Source: Scilla litardierei (Eukaryota > Streptophyta > Magnoliopsida > Asparagales > Asparagaceae). Taken from it: a DNA stretch of 64,000 nt. A model generated the notes under the pieces. It was not told where the DNA came from and did no database searches. It saw nothing but the letters and a program-made list of their open reading frames with translations. The position numbers and the translations under genes are program-made. The stretch is from positions 357,157,486-357,221,485 of the forward strand of contig CM061142.1 in the NCBI GenBank assembly GCA_030789695.1, read 5' to 3'. Positions 33,562-45,258 of the stretch are shown here, one piece after another. Numbering within the stretch: position 1 is the first letter of the stretch; every line of letters begins with the position of its first letter.

Positions 33562-35295
33562 TCACACACACTTTTTTGCTCCATTCACCCCCTAACATTT
33601 TTGTGCATATCTGTCTCTTCGGGGCCCTGACCTTGCATAGCTTGGGGGATGACACTTTTTGCACCACCCGCATGCATTCCATCAATTTGCATTTGCATAT
33701 ACCCACCTGCATCATGACATCATTTGCATCATCTGCCCATTTGTTTATATTTTGCCATATTAGGCATTAAGTCATTCACTTTTTATTTTATTATTTGCAT
33801 CGTTTCGTATTTTGTTTTCTTTTATCTACCACCCGCCCACCCTAGCCTCATTTTCCTTACTTGCTAGCATATTCTAAGCAGTGAGGACACTGCTGTGTTT
33901 AGCTTGGGGGATGAGCGCTATCGCTTTTATTTTCATTTTTTCCATCTTCTTTCATTTTACACCTTTTTATTTTTACTTTCCACCACGTTTTCACTGTTTC
34001 ATTTTTTAGCATCATATTTTCCATGTTTGGGTTGCTTGCATGCTTGCTTTTATTTTAGTTTCTCCGCCTGTCTTTTTCCCTTTTGCTAGATATATTCCAT
34101 ATGATGATTTCTCTCTTAGCTTTAGTAACTATCACGATGCTTACTACTTTTTACATGCTACTTAGAGTATTTCAGCTCTTACTATTCATATGCTTGCATA
34201 TATATTCTGTTGACGATCTCTCTTTATGAATGCATGAAATGAATTGAAGCTGAATGTATGCAGTAGTATATGGTATTCTCAGGTTGGATATGCACCGAGA
34301 TTCACACATCTTTAGAATATTTGAAGCATCTGCTTTGTTATCTTTTTCGCCTTCTGTTGCATGCCTGCTATTATTGTGTGCTTTACTGCATGATTTCATT
34401 ATTCGTTGAAATGAATGAAAATATCTGTTCTTGCTTATTAGTTTAGTTGGAGTATTATCCTATTGAACCATTATGCACATCTTATGAGTGAACCGAGTGA
34501 TATGTTATTTCTTTCTCCACATACCTTATTATTCTCTACATGTTACTTGGGCTCACCCCCTCTGCAGCTACATATACCGCATCCTATTACCGAAAATCCC
34601 AAAAGAAAAAGTTAGACCAAAAAGCCAAAAAGGAGACAAAATAAATGTATATCCTATTGCCTCTTCTTTAAAAAAGGGAAACATTCCCTATATCTTACTA
34701 TTTGGAGCTATACAAATACTTGGGAAAAAGCCACAAAATTCCTTTATCCTTAGATGTGATGCCTTAAGCTAAGCTTCGAGGGGTGAATCCATTTGATTAT
34801 ATGAGTGAGTACGCCATTAGAGTGGAGTTGTGCACATTTGGGGATGTTTAATAATACTCATACTTTACGAAATATATTAGATATGGAGATTTTTCATGAA
34901 TGCCATGATCTTTATTCTATTCTCTATTGCATGCTTGGAGTGACTCTTATATGCTTCACTTATCTCTATTGATTGAAAAGTGCGTCGCTAACTTGTTTAT
35001 ACTAGACTCTATGAATTGCATGATGTGGATATGAATAGATTGCATGAATTTATAGAATCCCTTCCTTTGTTCTTAAATGCTTGCAAGCAATATGGTCAGT
35101 TAAGCTATGAAATTCTTATTAGTATGTGATCGATTTTCGAAGCATCATGATATGTCGCTATGGCTTGAGATCTGACCGAATACTCTAGCACTCCCCTCTG
35201 TCTTCCATTCCCCTTTCTATTTCTTTATTTTTATCGCCCGGTGAGCCTCGTATTCATCTTACTCGAGAACGAGTAAGAGGTAAGCTTGGAGATTT
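33562..35295 (+). other. 3' UTR of Athila relic E with multiple polypurine tracts
   Basis: Non-coding. It holds several PPT-like words: gcatagcttgggggatgac (33636), tagcttgggggatgag (33899), aagcttcgaggggtg (34772), and the functional-looking one at 35282-35295. The hairpin at 35258-35277 (cttactcg, AGAA loop, cgagtaag) is a perfect 8-bp stem just before the last tract. Confidence 0.75.
35258..35277 (+). promoter_or_regulatory. Pre-PPT hairpin of relic E
   Basis: A perfect 8-bp stem, cttactcg/cgagtaag, with loop AGAA, 18 bp before the LTR. It has the same position and architecture as the Tekay hairpins at 13276 and 26113 but a different stem sequence. Confidence 0.7.
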
Positions 35296-35577
35296 TGATG
35301 TGTCCATATTTTACATGCTTTTACCGCATCATTTCATGTCATTTATGCCTCTAAACTCCATATTTGCACACATTATCGTGCTTCTAACGCCATATTCGAG
35401 TTTTGGATTTTCAGGAGTTTTGGAGCAAATTGGAGCTATTTTGGGACATGGACACATCTGGCACGTCAGACACGTCATTGGCAAGGCTCCATGAGAGTTT
35501 GTCGTGGAATGAAAGATGATTGGAGGAGAGAAGGAGAAGAGAACGAGAAATGGCAAGATTTAGATCAGTTTCCCAGG

Positions 35578-35937
35578 TGACTCGACCGAGTAGCATCAGC
35601 TACTCGGCCGAGCTGACACGTTGAAATCACACAGGAAACAGCTCTGGCCTACTCAATCGAGCAGACATCCGACTCGACCCGAGTCGCACCAAACAGATGA
35701 AGATTTCAAGCTTCTCTCCAAGGCATCCCATCTCAACCGAGCAGCTCACCTGCTCGACCCGAGTTGAAAAGAAACAGAGCGACGTTTTGGAGGAATGTCA
35801 GATCTACTATAGCTCAACCGAGTAGGTGGCTACTCAAACGAGTAGCTCGTATCTGCCAAACGTAGAAGCAGTAACAAGGGGAGCCTGTAGCTGACTCGAC
35901 CGAGTAGGCTCCTCTACTCAGTTGAGTAGCCGATGCG
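35578..35937 (+). repeat. Palindrome/hairpin array (ctcgaccgagtag type) in E LTR 1
   Basis: Inverted word pairs at roughly 60-80-bp intervals. The first is a perfect stem: ccgagtagc, atca loop, gctactcgg at 35586-35607. Others include gctcaaccgagtagg...actcaaacgagtagc and gactcgaccgagtagg...ctactcagttgagtagc. The array ends about 64 bp before the TATA-like box. Confidence 0.85.
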
Positions 35938-36000
35938 ACCAGCCTAGATTGTGGGCCCAAGTGCACAGATTTTCTGAGATATTTTGGTATCTTCCCCCCA

Positions 36001-36010
36001 TGTATTTAAG
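36001..36010 (+). promoter_or_regulatory. TATA-like box of E LTR 1
   Basis: tgtatttaag following a C-run. A weaker counterpart, attgtatgtaag, is at 38091 in LTR 2. Confidence 0.4.
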
Positions 36011-37056
36011 GAGGTTTTTAGCTTTATTTTAGAGATGAACTTTAGAAAAACTCTTAGTTTAGTTTTAATTAGGTTTTTGAGAACTTGTGTCGTCGCTATT
36101 TTGTATGAAGCAAAGCTTATATTTTTACTATTGGTTTGCGCAAGGAATCATGTCTTCGTAATTCTCTTTGGATTATTATTGCTTCTCGACATGTTAGTAA
36201 CAATTCTCTACACTTTCTATTGCTTTTTAATGTTTTCCATTGCCATGATGAATTCCATTGCATCTATTGAATATCTTGTTGTTATTTCTATGATGCGTGA
36301 GTAGTTCCATCTAGGGCTAATGGATTAGCCCATGGATTTTAGGATTGAGATGCAAAGTTAGGATTTTTAGGTTGTGTTGGAATAAAAGGGAAGTATTTTG
36401 GTTGATCTTGCAAAGTTTGTAGGAGAACTCATACTGGGATCGTGCCCGCGGTCGGTGGAATCGATTGGCTTAAGGAGTATCATATAGGCTTAATTAGGGA
36501 GTCAGTGAATTCAATTGGGACTCGTGACCATGCCCGACTCGTGTCTTGATCGGATCCACCAATAAACTATATTGCTAATTGATGGCTACCACCATTGCGT
36601 CAATGAGAGCCACCAAAACACATCGATGCTCTAATCCACAAGAGTGGCATGAGCCGAGATCATTCCGTCCACGAGAGTGGCATGAATATTGTTGATTCTT
36701 AATACACGTGTCATGTGCCCCTACATGTTAATGCGATACGTTAGATTCACGGTGCTTAGAACAATGAATTCCACATCTTGGATGCGACAATCCCTGTAAA
36801 ACCAATGCAACGTAAGAGTCCTAACCAAGCATCGACGTCCGACGATCCTAGTGGTAAGTCCTAAAGCCCTAGTCTTTATTAATTGTTCACAATCCAAACA
36901 AACAACCTTTCAAAACCGAGTGCTACCTATATTCTGAGATTTAAAATAACCCAAGACAATAACATTCATACCTTCCCTGTGGGATCGATATCTTTTATAC
37001 TATTACTTGACAACATACACTTGCATAAAGTGCCGGGGATTCGCATTTGGGATACA

Positions 37057-37234
37057 TTTAGCACTTGGCATTCGTGCCATTGCTAGGTGAGTTCTAGGTG
37101 TTTGTTCCAGGACGATCAATAATCTAGTGACCCTCTCTTCCTTGAACTCCTTTTTCGTTTTTCTTATTTTTACTCCTGGCGAGCTTCGTATTCGTTTTCC
37201 TTGAGGACGAGTAAGAGGTTAGCTTGGGGGATTT
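37057..37234 (+). other. 178-bp mini-interior between the two LTRs of relic E
   Basis: Holds a degenerate tRNA-Asp-type primer site (gtgccattgctaggtga near 37074), then a remnant pre-PPT hairpin (cttgaggacgag, 37200-37211) and the tract gcttgggggattt. All coding sequence is absent. Confidence 0.6.
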
Positions 37235-39175
37235 TGATGTATCCATAATTTCCATGTTTTTGTTGCATGTTTTCATTGAATTTTTGCCATCCAAAGTTCA
37301 CTTATATATATATTATTGCTCTTTTCACGATATATTCGATTTTCTTATAGAATTGTGGATTTTCTGAAACTTTGGAGCGATTTGGAGCAACTATATCGTA
37401 TGGACACATCCAAGCTATTCGGAGTATCTATGGCGAGGTTCAGTAAGTGTTCAACGAGGTGGAGAAGAAGATTTGATAAGGAGAAGAGAGGAGAAGAAGG
37501 ATGAGAAGGGAAGTGCTCAAGAGTAAAGCTTACTATTTTTCTCCGACCACTCGACCGAGCTGCTCAGTACTCTGTAGAGCTGACCTTCAACACCAAAGAA
37601 GAGCTCCAGCTTATGTGCACGTATCACTCGATCGAGTAGAAAATCTACTCGATCGGACCATCTCGGCTAGCTACAACTCAATTCACATTCCTAATCAAAG
37701 AAGGAGAGTGCATAGGTGACTTGACCGAGCATTGCAGCCGCTCAGTCGAGCTGAAACAAAACAGAACGAATATTTTGAACGCTCTCCAACTTACAGTAGC
37801 TCAATCGAGTATATCAGTGACTCGATCGAGTACTGCAACTACTCAGCCGAGCAGAATCAATTACAGAGCAGCACTTTGAGCTTAACAAAGCAACCCTCAG
37901 TGACTCGACCAAGCACTGCGATCAGTCGACCGAGCTGCTCGTATCTGAAGATGAACCAAGAAAGGAGAAGAGACAGCCCGTATCCTCACTCGACCGAGCG
38001 GTGTCACTACTCTACCGAGTATGGCACCGCAGCCCAACTAATTGGGGGCCCAAGAAGCCCTTTCTCCAGATTTTTTTGGGGTCCATCCCCATTGTATGTA
38101 AGCACTCTTTTACCCTAGTTTTAGAGGAGGCTATTAAGATATTTTATATTAGAAGTTCTTAGTTTTCTTATAGAGTTTTGAGCCGTCGCTATTGTTTTGA
38201 AGACAAAATTGATAGTTTTATTATTGCAATTTACTTGGAATCTCTTGATCTTATTTCTCTGCAATTGTTTGTTCGTCTTCCGTGCTTTGGTAATGATCTA
38301 TCATCTCTCTATGCTTATTTCGATGTCTTTCATTGCGATCATGATTTCTGTTGCAATTCTAAACGCTTTTTTGATATCGCTATGAATTATGAGGAGTCGT
38401 TTCTAGGGCTAATGAATTAGCCCTAGGATCTTAGGATTTAGATGCAAAGTTAGGATTTTTACGTTGTTTTGGTTTAAAATATATGTGTTTTGGTTGATCT
38501 AGCTAAGTTTGTAGGAGATCTCATATAGGTTTTGTGATCTACGGTAGTGGCACACATCTTGGACGGGTATCCTATGAACATAATTAGGCACGTTAGTGAA
38601 TTCAATTAGAGTTCGTGGTCCACGGTAGTGGCATGCATTTTGATGGTTTCCACCAGCGTCCTATATCACTAATTGATGATCTATGGTAGTAGCATCAATG
38701 AGAGCCAACAAAACACAGATCGAAGCTCTTACCCATGGCAGTGGCATGAGTAGAGAATGAGAATAATTTTCGTTTGTAATGCACAGATCATGTGTAAGAC
38801 CTTCCACGGTGGCGGGGCTAAGCATGGGATACGTTAGACAAGTGGCACAATGGTAGTTGGCCATGAGTTCTACGTTTTAGATGTGACAATCTCACCAAAT
38901 AAATCCAATTCAACATAGAAATTGTAATCTGGCAATGACATCCAACAATCCTAGTGGTGAATCCTATTGACCTAGTTTTTATTCTATTGTTAATTGAGAT
39001 AGTAACCATTCGTGACAATCTTTATGAGTAAGCCAAACTAGCATTGTTTTGAAACTTTGAATAGAGCTAAGACTATATACGCATCTGCCTCCCTATGGGT
39101 TCGACATTTTTATATACTACAAAGCATTTACAACATGCACTTGCGGTAAGTTTCCGAAGTTAAATCCGGAGCACA
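37235..39175 (+). repeat. Relic E LTR 2 (about 1.94 kb)
   Basis: Starts TGATGTATCC, ends near ggagcaca. It carries its own palindrome array (37546-38025) and a clearly diverged body, so it is an older or different subfamily copy from LTR 1. The 3' boundary is set by the start of Ty1/copia sequence. Confidence 0.7.
37546..38025 (+). repeat. Palindrome array (ctcgaccgagc type) in E LTR 2
   Basis: More than ten actcgaccgag, actcgatcgagta and gcagccgctcagtcgagctg-like words, for example cactcgatcgagtag then aatctactcgatcggacc (37626-37661). Confidence 0.82.
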
Positions 39176-40747
39176 TCATGCTTCCAACTAACACCGAACT
39201 TAAAAATAAAGGATGCATTATTCTCTCAGAATTCAAAAAGAAACTTTTTAAGTTTCAAGGACATCCGTTTAAAAGGATTCCACTTATAACTACAAATGAG
39301 AACGAAAAATAATATCTATATGTAACGTCTAAAGAAAAAGATGTAAAATCCATACTAAACGTTTTGAGAGCCTTTCACCAGGCATCTATCATACAAAGTT
39401 TCAGAGAAGAAGAAGCTAATTTGACAGAGCACCTAAAATGCCCGATATCAACCAAGTTTTTACTTTGGCATGATAGATTTGGCCACTCTGGATCGGTTAT
39501 GATGCACAACATCTTATCCCCATCCTATGGGCATGACATGAAAAATCGGAAGATTCTTTAAAAAGGGAGAAATCCCTTGCATCCCCTAAGTGAAAACTAA
39601 TCCCAAGGCCATCTCTATCAAAAGTTGACAAAAAAATCTCCATGCTTCCTCGAAAGAATACATGGAGATATATGTGGACAAATCCACTACCCTCAGTGGG
39701 CCATTTTGGTACTTTATGGTACAGATAGATGCATACTCAAAATATTCGTATCTGTATCTACTATCGACCCGCAATCTAGCTTTTCCAAAGCTATTGGAAC
39801 AAATAATATTGCTGTGGGCACATTTTATAGATAACCAAATAAAGTAAATACGTCTATTTAATGCTGGGGAATTTATCTCCCGGTTATTTCAAAAATACTA
39901 CCTAGCAACTGTGATAGAAATTGGACCTCATGTGCCACATGTTCATATCCAAAATGGGTTGAAAGAGTCATTAATAAAAAGACTCCAATGGATTACACGT
40001 CCATGAAATCCCAGTTGATGCATCGTTAATAAAAAATAAATATAAATATTAGACCCTCTGGATGTCAGAGTCTCTCTCCAATGCAAATTGCATATGGAAT
40101 ACCACCGAACATTTCTCACTTGAGAATTTCGATTGCGAAGTTTATATCCCCATAGCACCATCGTAGAGGACAAAAATAGGGTCCTCATCGTCGACTAGGT
40201 ATCTATGTAGGGGTTGACTCACCCTCAACAATATACCTAGAACCCCAAATAGGGGACGCATTTAAGGCACGCCTTGACGACTATGAATTTGATGTGAAAA
40301 ATTTCCCCAAATTGGACCCAGATACTGAAAAATATGGAGGTATACAAATAATATCGTGCGATACAAAATTATTAACCCCATTATATCTGGTAACAAAGAA
40401 ATGTAAAGATGTGATCCTGAAGATCCTACAAATAAACAGTTACCGGACTCATTTACTTAAAACCAGAAGATTGTCAAATCATACATCCCTACAGCAAACA
40501 CTCCAACTAGGACTGACATCTCCAAGAATGGATGCAATCCACCAGTAGCAGAAGTGGGTGTGCCTCAACAGAAAAGAGGTAGACCACCAGGTTCCAAGAA
40601 CAAAAATCGAAGAAAAAGAAAAACTCTTGGAGACCATGAGACAATGCTACCACAGGATAATCACCGCATGTCCATACCCTCATCCTTTCTAGAATCCACT
40701 ACAGAGGAAATACCGGGAAAAACTAAAATGAAAGTAAATGTTGTACG
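39176..40747 (+). pseudogene. pol: Element G: Ty1/copia integrase remnant, left half
   Basis: A decayed copia polyprotein read across frames. The GAG-pre-integrase motif LLWHDRFGHSG..MMHNIL lies near 39470. The start of the integrase core is CFLERIHGDICG (39650). HVHIQNGLKESLIKRL lies near 39940, and SPMQIAYGIPPNISHLRI at 40075. YLEP lies near 40235, followed by the basic linker QKRGRPPGSKNKNRRKRK at 40565. Many stops and shifts make it long dead. The frame is interrupted at 40747 by element F and continues at 54805 (YVYTGEVLDRKNTI). gag and the 5' LTR are not in the window. Copia order (integrase before RT) is respected. Confidence 0.85.
40743..40747. repeat. Target-site duplication of element F, left copy (gtacg)
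   Basis: gtacg precedes TGTTGCGGGG and recurs at 54800-54804. Confidence 0.93.
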
Positions 40748-41882
40748 TGTTGCGGGGTGGAACTCGCGTACAATGAATTTGTATTGAGGGGAACCAAGGG
40801 CACGGTGGTTATATTGATAAGAGGATTTAGATGGGCTATTTAACAAGTGATTAGTGGGGTGAATAGGCTGAACTTGCCGCCGGGGGAGGCCACAGAGTCA
40901 AATCTCACCGGACGCGACGGAGGAGGATCGGGCGGCGGGAGCCGAAGGCGGATGTCGGCCAAGGGGCGAGCTACCCTGCACCACGAGCAACTCGTCAGAA
41001 GGGCCGGGTTGGGGTCCAACCCTTAGCCCATCCGATGCCTAAGTTAGTAACTGGACTTAAAGCGGGGGCTAGGCACGCGGGTCGGACTGAGGGTGTGTCG
41101 ACCGTACGTGACGAGCTATATGTGGGAGAACAAAGATATGGATGACCTTTGCTCTCGTGTATGAATAATGGATTCAGAGAGAATTTGCCAACCCCCTCAC
41201 CGTAAGAAGTGAGGGGGTATTTATACCTAATGGGAGATGATTAGGTGGGGCTGACCTGGCATGCTAACTCGACGTGCTGAGCTGGCTCGGCTGTCAGCGG
41301 AAGCTTCGGATGAGGATGTCAGGAACAGGAGTGTCTGCCCCGCTTTTGTCAGACGTCGCAACGGCCAGGGGCACTTTTGTCAGGGTGTCAGGGCCGAAAG
41401 CATTAAGTGTCAGGGGGCTCAGCAGCCAAGGGGTACTTTGTCAGATGGTCGGGCGGCGTTAGTGTCAGTCGTGTCCTTACACTAGGTTGTTTGTCGTGCG
41501 TGATGAACTAAAGGTCCGGCCTTGCTATCCCCGGTGGCGGGGTTCGTGGGGACCCGCCGGGTCGACCTGCTCGGGGGTTATCCGGCCCGACCGCGCACCT
41601 TTTCGGTCGCGGGTCGTGGACCGCTGGCAAGGAGGGGTATGCACATGCCTCTGTCAGCATCCCAGGTGGCACTGTCTGGGTGCTCCCCAGGCGCAATGCC
41701 CTTGGCGGGCCGAGCAACTGTGGTTGTACGCCTCGGCCAGGAGGGGGGCGCTGCGAGGTGTGCCCATTCCCATGTAGCCTCGGACCCCCGGGACGGCGGC
41801 CCCGTTGCAAAGGGGTGAGTCAATGAGGTATGTCAGCGGATCGGGGAGGGAGTCGGACTCCCATGATCTTTAGGTCGTAACA
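40748..41882 (-). repeat. Element F 3' LTR
   Basis: Plus-strand ends TGTTGCGGGG...GTCGTAACA. The minus-strand TATA (GGTATAAATACC) is at 41218-41229, beside a ccccctca/tgaggggg inverted repeat at 41195-41220. It matches 53664-54799 with scattered differences. Confidence 0.94.
41218..41229 (-). promoter_or_regulatory. TATA box of the element F LTR
   Basis: The minus strand reads GGTATAAATACC, about 655 bp from the LTR start. The same box is in the 5' LTR near 54133-54144. Confidence 0.65.
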
Positions 41883-41896
41883 ATTGCCCCCAGCCT
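41883..41896 (-). other. Polypurine tract of element F
   Basis: The minus strand reads GGCTGGGGGCAAT directly before the LTR start. Confidence 0.55.
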
Positions 41897-42186
41897 TCGA
41901 GCCTGAGGCGGGAGCCCGACTCGGCTCGGAGGGCGAACTATCTCCGACGTTCCGAACCGTCGGCAAGGATCCCGGCCCATGCCCGGGGGTGGCGGCGTTA
42001 GCTTTAGAACTCCCGCCCTACTGGTCATTATTACGATTCGAAAGGATGGTAGAAAAACGAAGCGTCTCCACGATTGGATCTGTGACGCGTGGATGAGGTG
42101 ACTCTCATGCCAGTCGAGGCGTTAAGGACATTCCGATGGGTGCCGCGTGGTAGAGGACCGATGGTCGTGATGACCCGGTGGCCCAC

Positions 42187-42198
42187 TTTATAAATAAA
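42187..42198 (+). promoter_or_regulatory. TATA box for antisense ORF 1 of element F
   Basis: tttataaataaa, about 185 bp upstream of the ATG at 42381 and on the strand opposite to the element. This suggests the antisense gene has its own promoter. Confidence 0.55.
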
Positions 42199-42380
42199 AA
42201 GGGTTGGAAGGCGGTCGGCGGGGTTTTCTTCCATCTTCGATTCTTCTCCAGTGTTCAATACTTCTGTCCATCGCTTGCTGGCTTAGTTGCGACTTCCGTC
42301 GCCGGTTATCTTCTTCCAAAAGTCTTCCCGATTTGACGGATCAGCTAGGTAATAATAATAATTTATTTACTTTCTGACGG

Positions 42381-44277
42381 ATGGCTTCTCGTTTCGAGGT
42401 CGGAAGCGGTAGCCGAGTGGGGGAGGAGGAGCTGGTGGAAGAGGGGGCGTTTCCGCGGGGGGTGCGACGGTCTAGGGAGAGGGGGTCATGGCGCACCGTT
42501 GTCCCGAGAGCGATTGGATCCCTCCAATGTAGGTTGGACAGGATTAACATCAGGGAGATACGAGTGTGGTTTGTGCGACTACCCTATGAGGTACGGGTCC
42601 TCGGGTCAGAGGAAACGGTGTGTTCACCTGGAGATAATGAGGTTGGGGTTTATGTCCGGTCATTCGAGTTGGGGCTCCGTTTCTCGATCCACCCGTATTT
42701 GCTTTATCTATTGAATTTCCTGGAGTTGCCGATATTTGCCTTAGCGCCCCGTTCCTGGGGCTTGTTGGTGGGGTTTGTCGTCTTGTGTCTTGCCTACTCC
42801 TTGAGTCCCTCACTGGCATTGTTCTAGTATTTCTTCGTAGTCCGAAAGAGGGGAATGTATCACTGTGTTTGTGCTAGGAGAGGACGAGAACTTATCCGCG
42901 GGGTGCCCGACGATGTCGACGAATGGATGAGGGAGTTCACTTTCGTGATGATGCCAAGCGACGTGGTGTTGATATCGAACTGGGGGGCGCGGAATCCTCT
43001 AGTGAATGAAAGGGTGGAGCTGACTGGGGAAGATCTAGCAAACGCTCAGATTCTGATGGAACTGCCCGAGGCGTACCGTCAGCTAGTGAGTTTGACGCGG
43101 AGCAGTCGGCTCACCCAGTACTTTTGGTCCCTAGGTATCTTTGACATTTGGTAAACCTTTAGCTAGGCTTACCCTGCTCTCTTTTTCCTTCGTAGGGGGA
43201 GACGTGATGCGAGGGCCGGAGGAAGTGTCGGGATCGGCCGGAGTCCCCGTCGCGGAGGACACTGATCCTTGCGAAAAAGGCAAGGGGGTGGCGCACGAAG
43301 TAGGATCCCGGGAACGGGGAGGCGGGGGTCTCCAGTGGGGAGATGGTGCATCCGGGATGGAGGGTGGCCGAATCAGGTATCTCTGTCGATGGGCCCGGCG
43401 ATTATCTTCCTGCGGGCTCGTCCGCACAGGAGGCAGGTCCCTCCGTCCCGCCGGGGGTATCGGAAATGGCCATACGGGATCCCTTCGTGGGATATGGGGA
43501 GGTCGATGAGCCCGAGTTGTGAGGGTTCCCTCTTTCGTTTTAAGAGGACTCGAGAGGAAGTCGAGACGTATCCAGATAACCGTCTCCATAAGTTCCCTTT
43601 TCGAGTAGGCTGTGATGAGTCGGTATTCGATGACGCCGGTGTGGCAGCGTGCCTCGTCGAGTATTGCGTGTTACCGCGCGATCGTGAATCCTTGACTCGC
43701 GTAGGGGCGGAACGGTTGTGCGGCTCTGCTGTATGGCACGTCGTGCAGGTAAGCCGGTTCTCTCGTCTCGCCCTTAGTCTTTCTTTATTCGTGTCCAGCT
43801 AATTCGGGTCTTTTGTATATGGTTACGGACCTGGTAGCCCTGCGGGGTCGCACTCCTATGGCCGCCACCAGAGCGTCTCTTGAGGTAGCGAGGGCGAACC
43901 TCGGCGAGGTCAAGTTGAAGCTAAGGGACACGGAAGCGGAGCTGGAGAAGGTTAGGATGGCCTGTGAGGTAGAAAAGGGGCGGGCCGCCTACTTTGATTC
44001 GTCAAAAGCGACGGTCGAGCATCGCCTCCTAGAAGTGACGCGGGAGAGGGATGACATCCGGTCGACACACGCTGCAGAATTGGATAGCAAGGAGGCGGTG
44101 ATCGCGTTACAGAGGCAGCAAATAGCTGGCCTAAAGGAGGCCCTTGAGGTGGAGAAGAGGGAGAAGGGTAGCGTGATGCGGCGACTGGAGGAAAAGCAGG
44201 AAGTTGAAGGCGAAGTGATCGAGGCCGCTATCTGCCTCTACCATGATGAGCATGTTGTGCCGATGTTGCAGAGGTAA
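42381..44277 (+). pseudogene. Antisense ORF 1 of element F (putative gypsy-type transposon protein family)
   Basis: Gene of unknown role carried antisense in Tat-lineage elements. The conserved N-terminal block runs from VGVYVRSFELGLRFSIHPYL through FLELPIFALAPRSW to GVPDDVDEWMREFTFV, recalling the family called 'putative gypsy type transposon' (Pfam PF04195, from memory). A TAG at 42825-42827 interrupts it (LALF stop YFFVV). A likely 61-bp intron (43135-43195) follows, then a low-complexity middle. SLFRFKRTREEVETYPDNRL then matches ORF 2. A second intron donor is at 43749, but its acceptor looks lost. A C-terminal coiled coil (43830-44270; LRDTEAELEKVRMACEVEKG) ends the gene. The start is chosen at the first ATG after the TATA box. 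Confidence 0.7.
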
Positions 44278-45258
44278 GGGATGCGGGAGTTCGCCAGGTG
44301 GCAAGAGATGTGAGGGCTCAGTCGGCTAAGAGGCGACGTCGCTGAGAAAGTGGGTTTGGGGAATCCTGTATCTTATTGTGTGAGGGTTATAACCAATGTC
44401 TTGTTGTAGTGTGCGGAAGGTTCAATGTATAGCTTTGCTATTTGGATAAATGCATCGTATTGGTCTTGTGTCAGACTGACTTCTTCCTTGTTGTGTCAGT
44501 AGAACATTAGTTTTGTAACGGACGTCACTGCCCCCAACTTCGCTATGCCGAGGACGTTAGGGTCGTCGGGAGAGGGAAGTTGAGATGTACCACGTTTACC
44601 AGGGGTTTGTTGGGAAACTGAGTGTGATTCTTGGTGGATTGCAGAGGTGGGGCGAGGTGGCTTAGGCCGTACGATCGTTTACGAAGCGTTGAAAACCCAA
44701 ATCTGAAATTGATTAAGTGGCACATTCTTTTTTCGGCCGCCCCAACGGAGGCCGGACTCATCCTTGGTACGAGCGGAGGATAGAAAGAAGAGGCTAAGGG
44801 TGGAGTAGTTTCGAATGGGGGTAATCATTTCACCGGTATTTGGGCGGGAATCGAAGGGGCCTGTTGGCGGTCGCATGACTAGACGTAATCCTGGCGATTT
44901 GACGGCAGGCAGGAATCGAAGCGACCCGACCACTTCAAGGTTGACACGTGGCAGAAGTGACGGCTGCCATTACGCGAAGCGTCAGACCATGTGGATCGAC
45001 GCGGGAGGGGGAACAGATTGATGACACGTGTCGCAAGGTCGACGGTCACGATGCTTTGCGTAGTCGCGTAAAAAGATCTCTGGGGGGAGCAAAGCAAAGC
45101 TGATTGTTGGGCGAAGGTTTTGCAAGCGGCTGGAGTGTGTCAGAGATTTCATTTTCCTTGCTGGAGTCGTCCTCGTGGTAGCGGTCGCCGACGTAGCGTA
45201 GCCGTCCGAGTCGTCGGATCCCTTTAGGTAAGAGGTCTGTTTTATCGATGTCTCTTCA
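44278..45258 (+). other. Spacer between the two antisense ORFs of element F
   Basis: 3' UTR of ORF 1, then from about 44525 a stretch (ctgcccccaacttcg..gccgagg) resembling the ORF 1 upstream region that begins at 41884 (ttgcccccagccttcg..cctgagg). The duplication thus includes the upstream region. The TATA box has degenerated to gcgtaaaaaga near 45065. Confidence 0.5.

Larger units (their letters stand above)
35296..37056 (+). repeat. Relic E LTR 1 (about 1.76 kb)
   Basis: Starts TGATGTGTCCATATTTT after a polypurine tract, ends near gggataca. Contains palindrome array 35578-35937 and TATA-like tgtatttaag at 36001. The last part (36960-37056) matches the ends of the other LTRs (tgtgggatcgatatc..tttatac). 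Confidence 0.78.

Noticed and set aside
43131..43589. 152-codon minus-strand ORF
   Set aside because: Shadow of antisense ORF 1 in GC-rich sequence.
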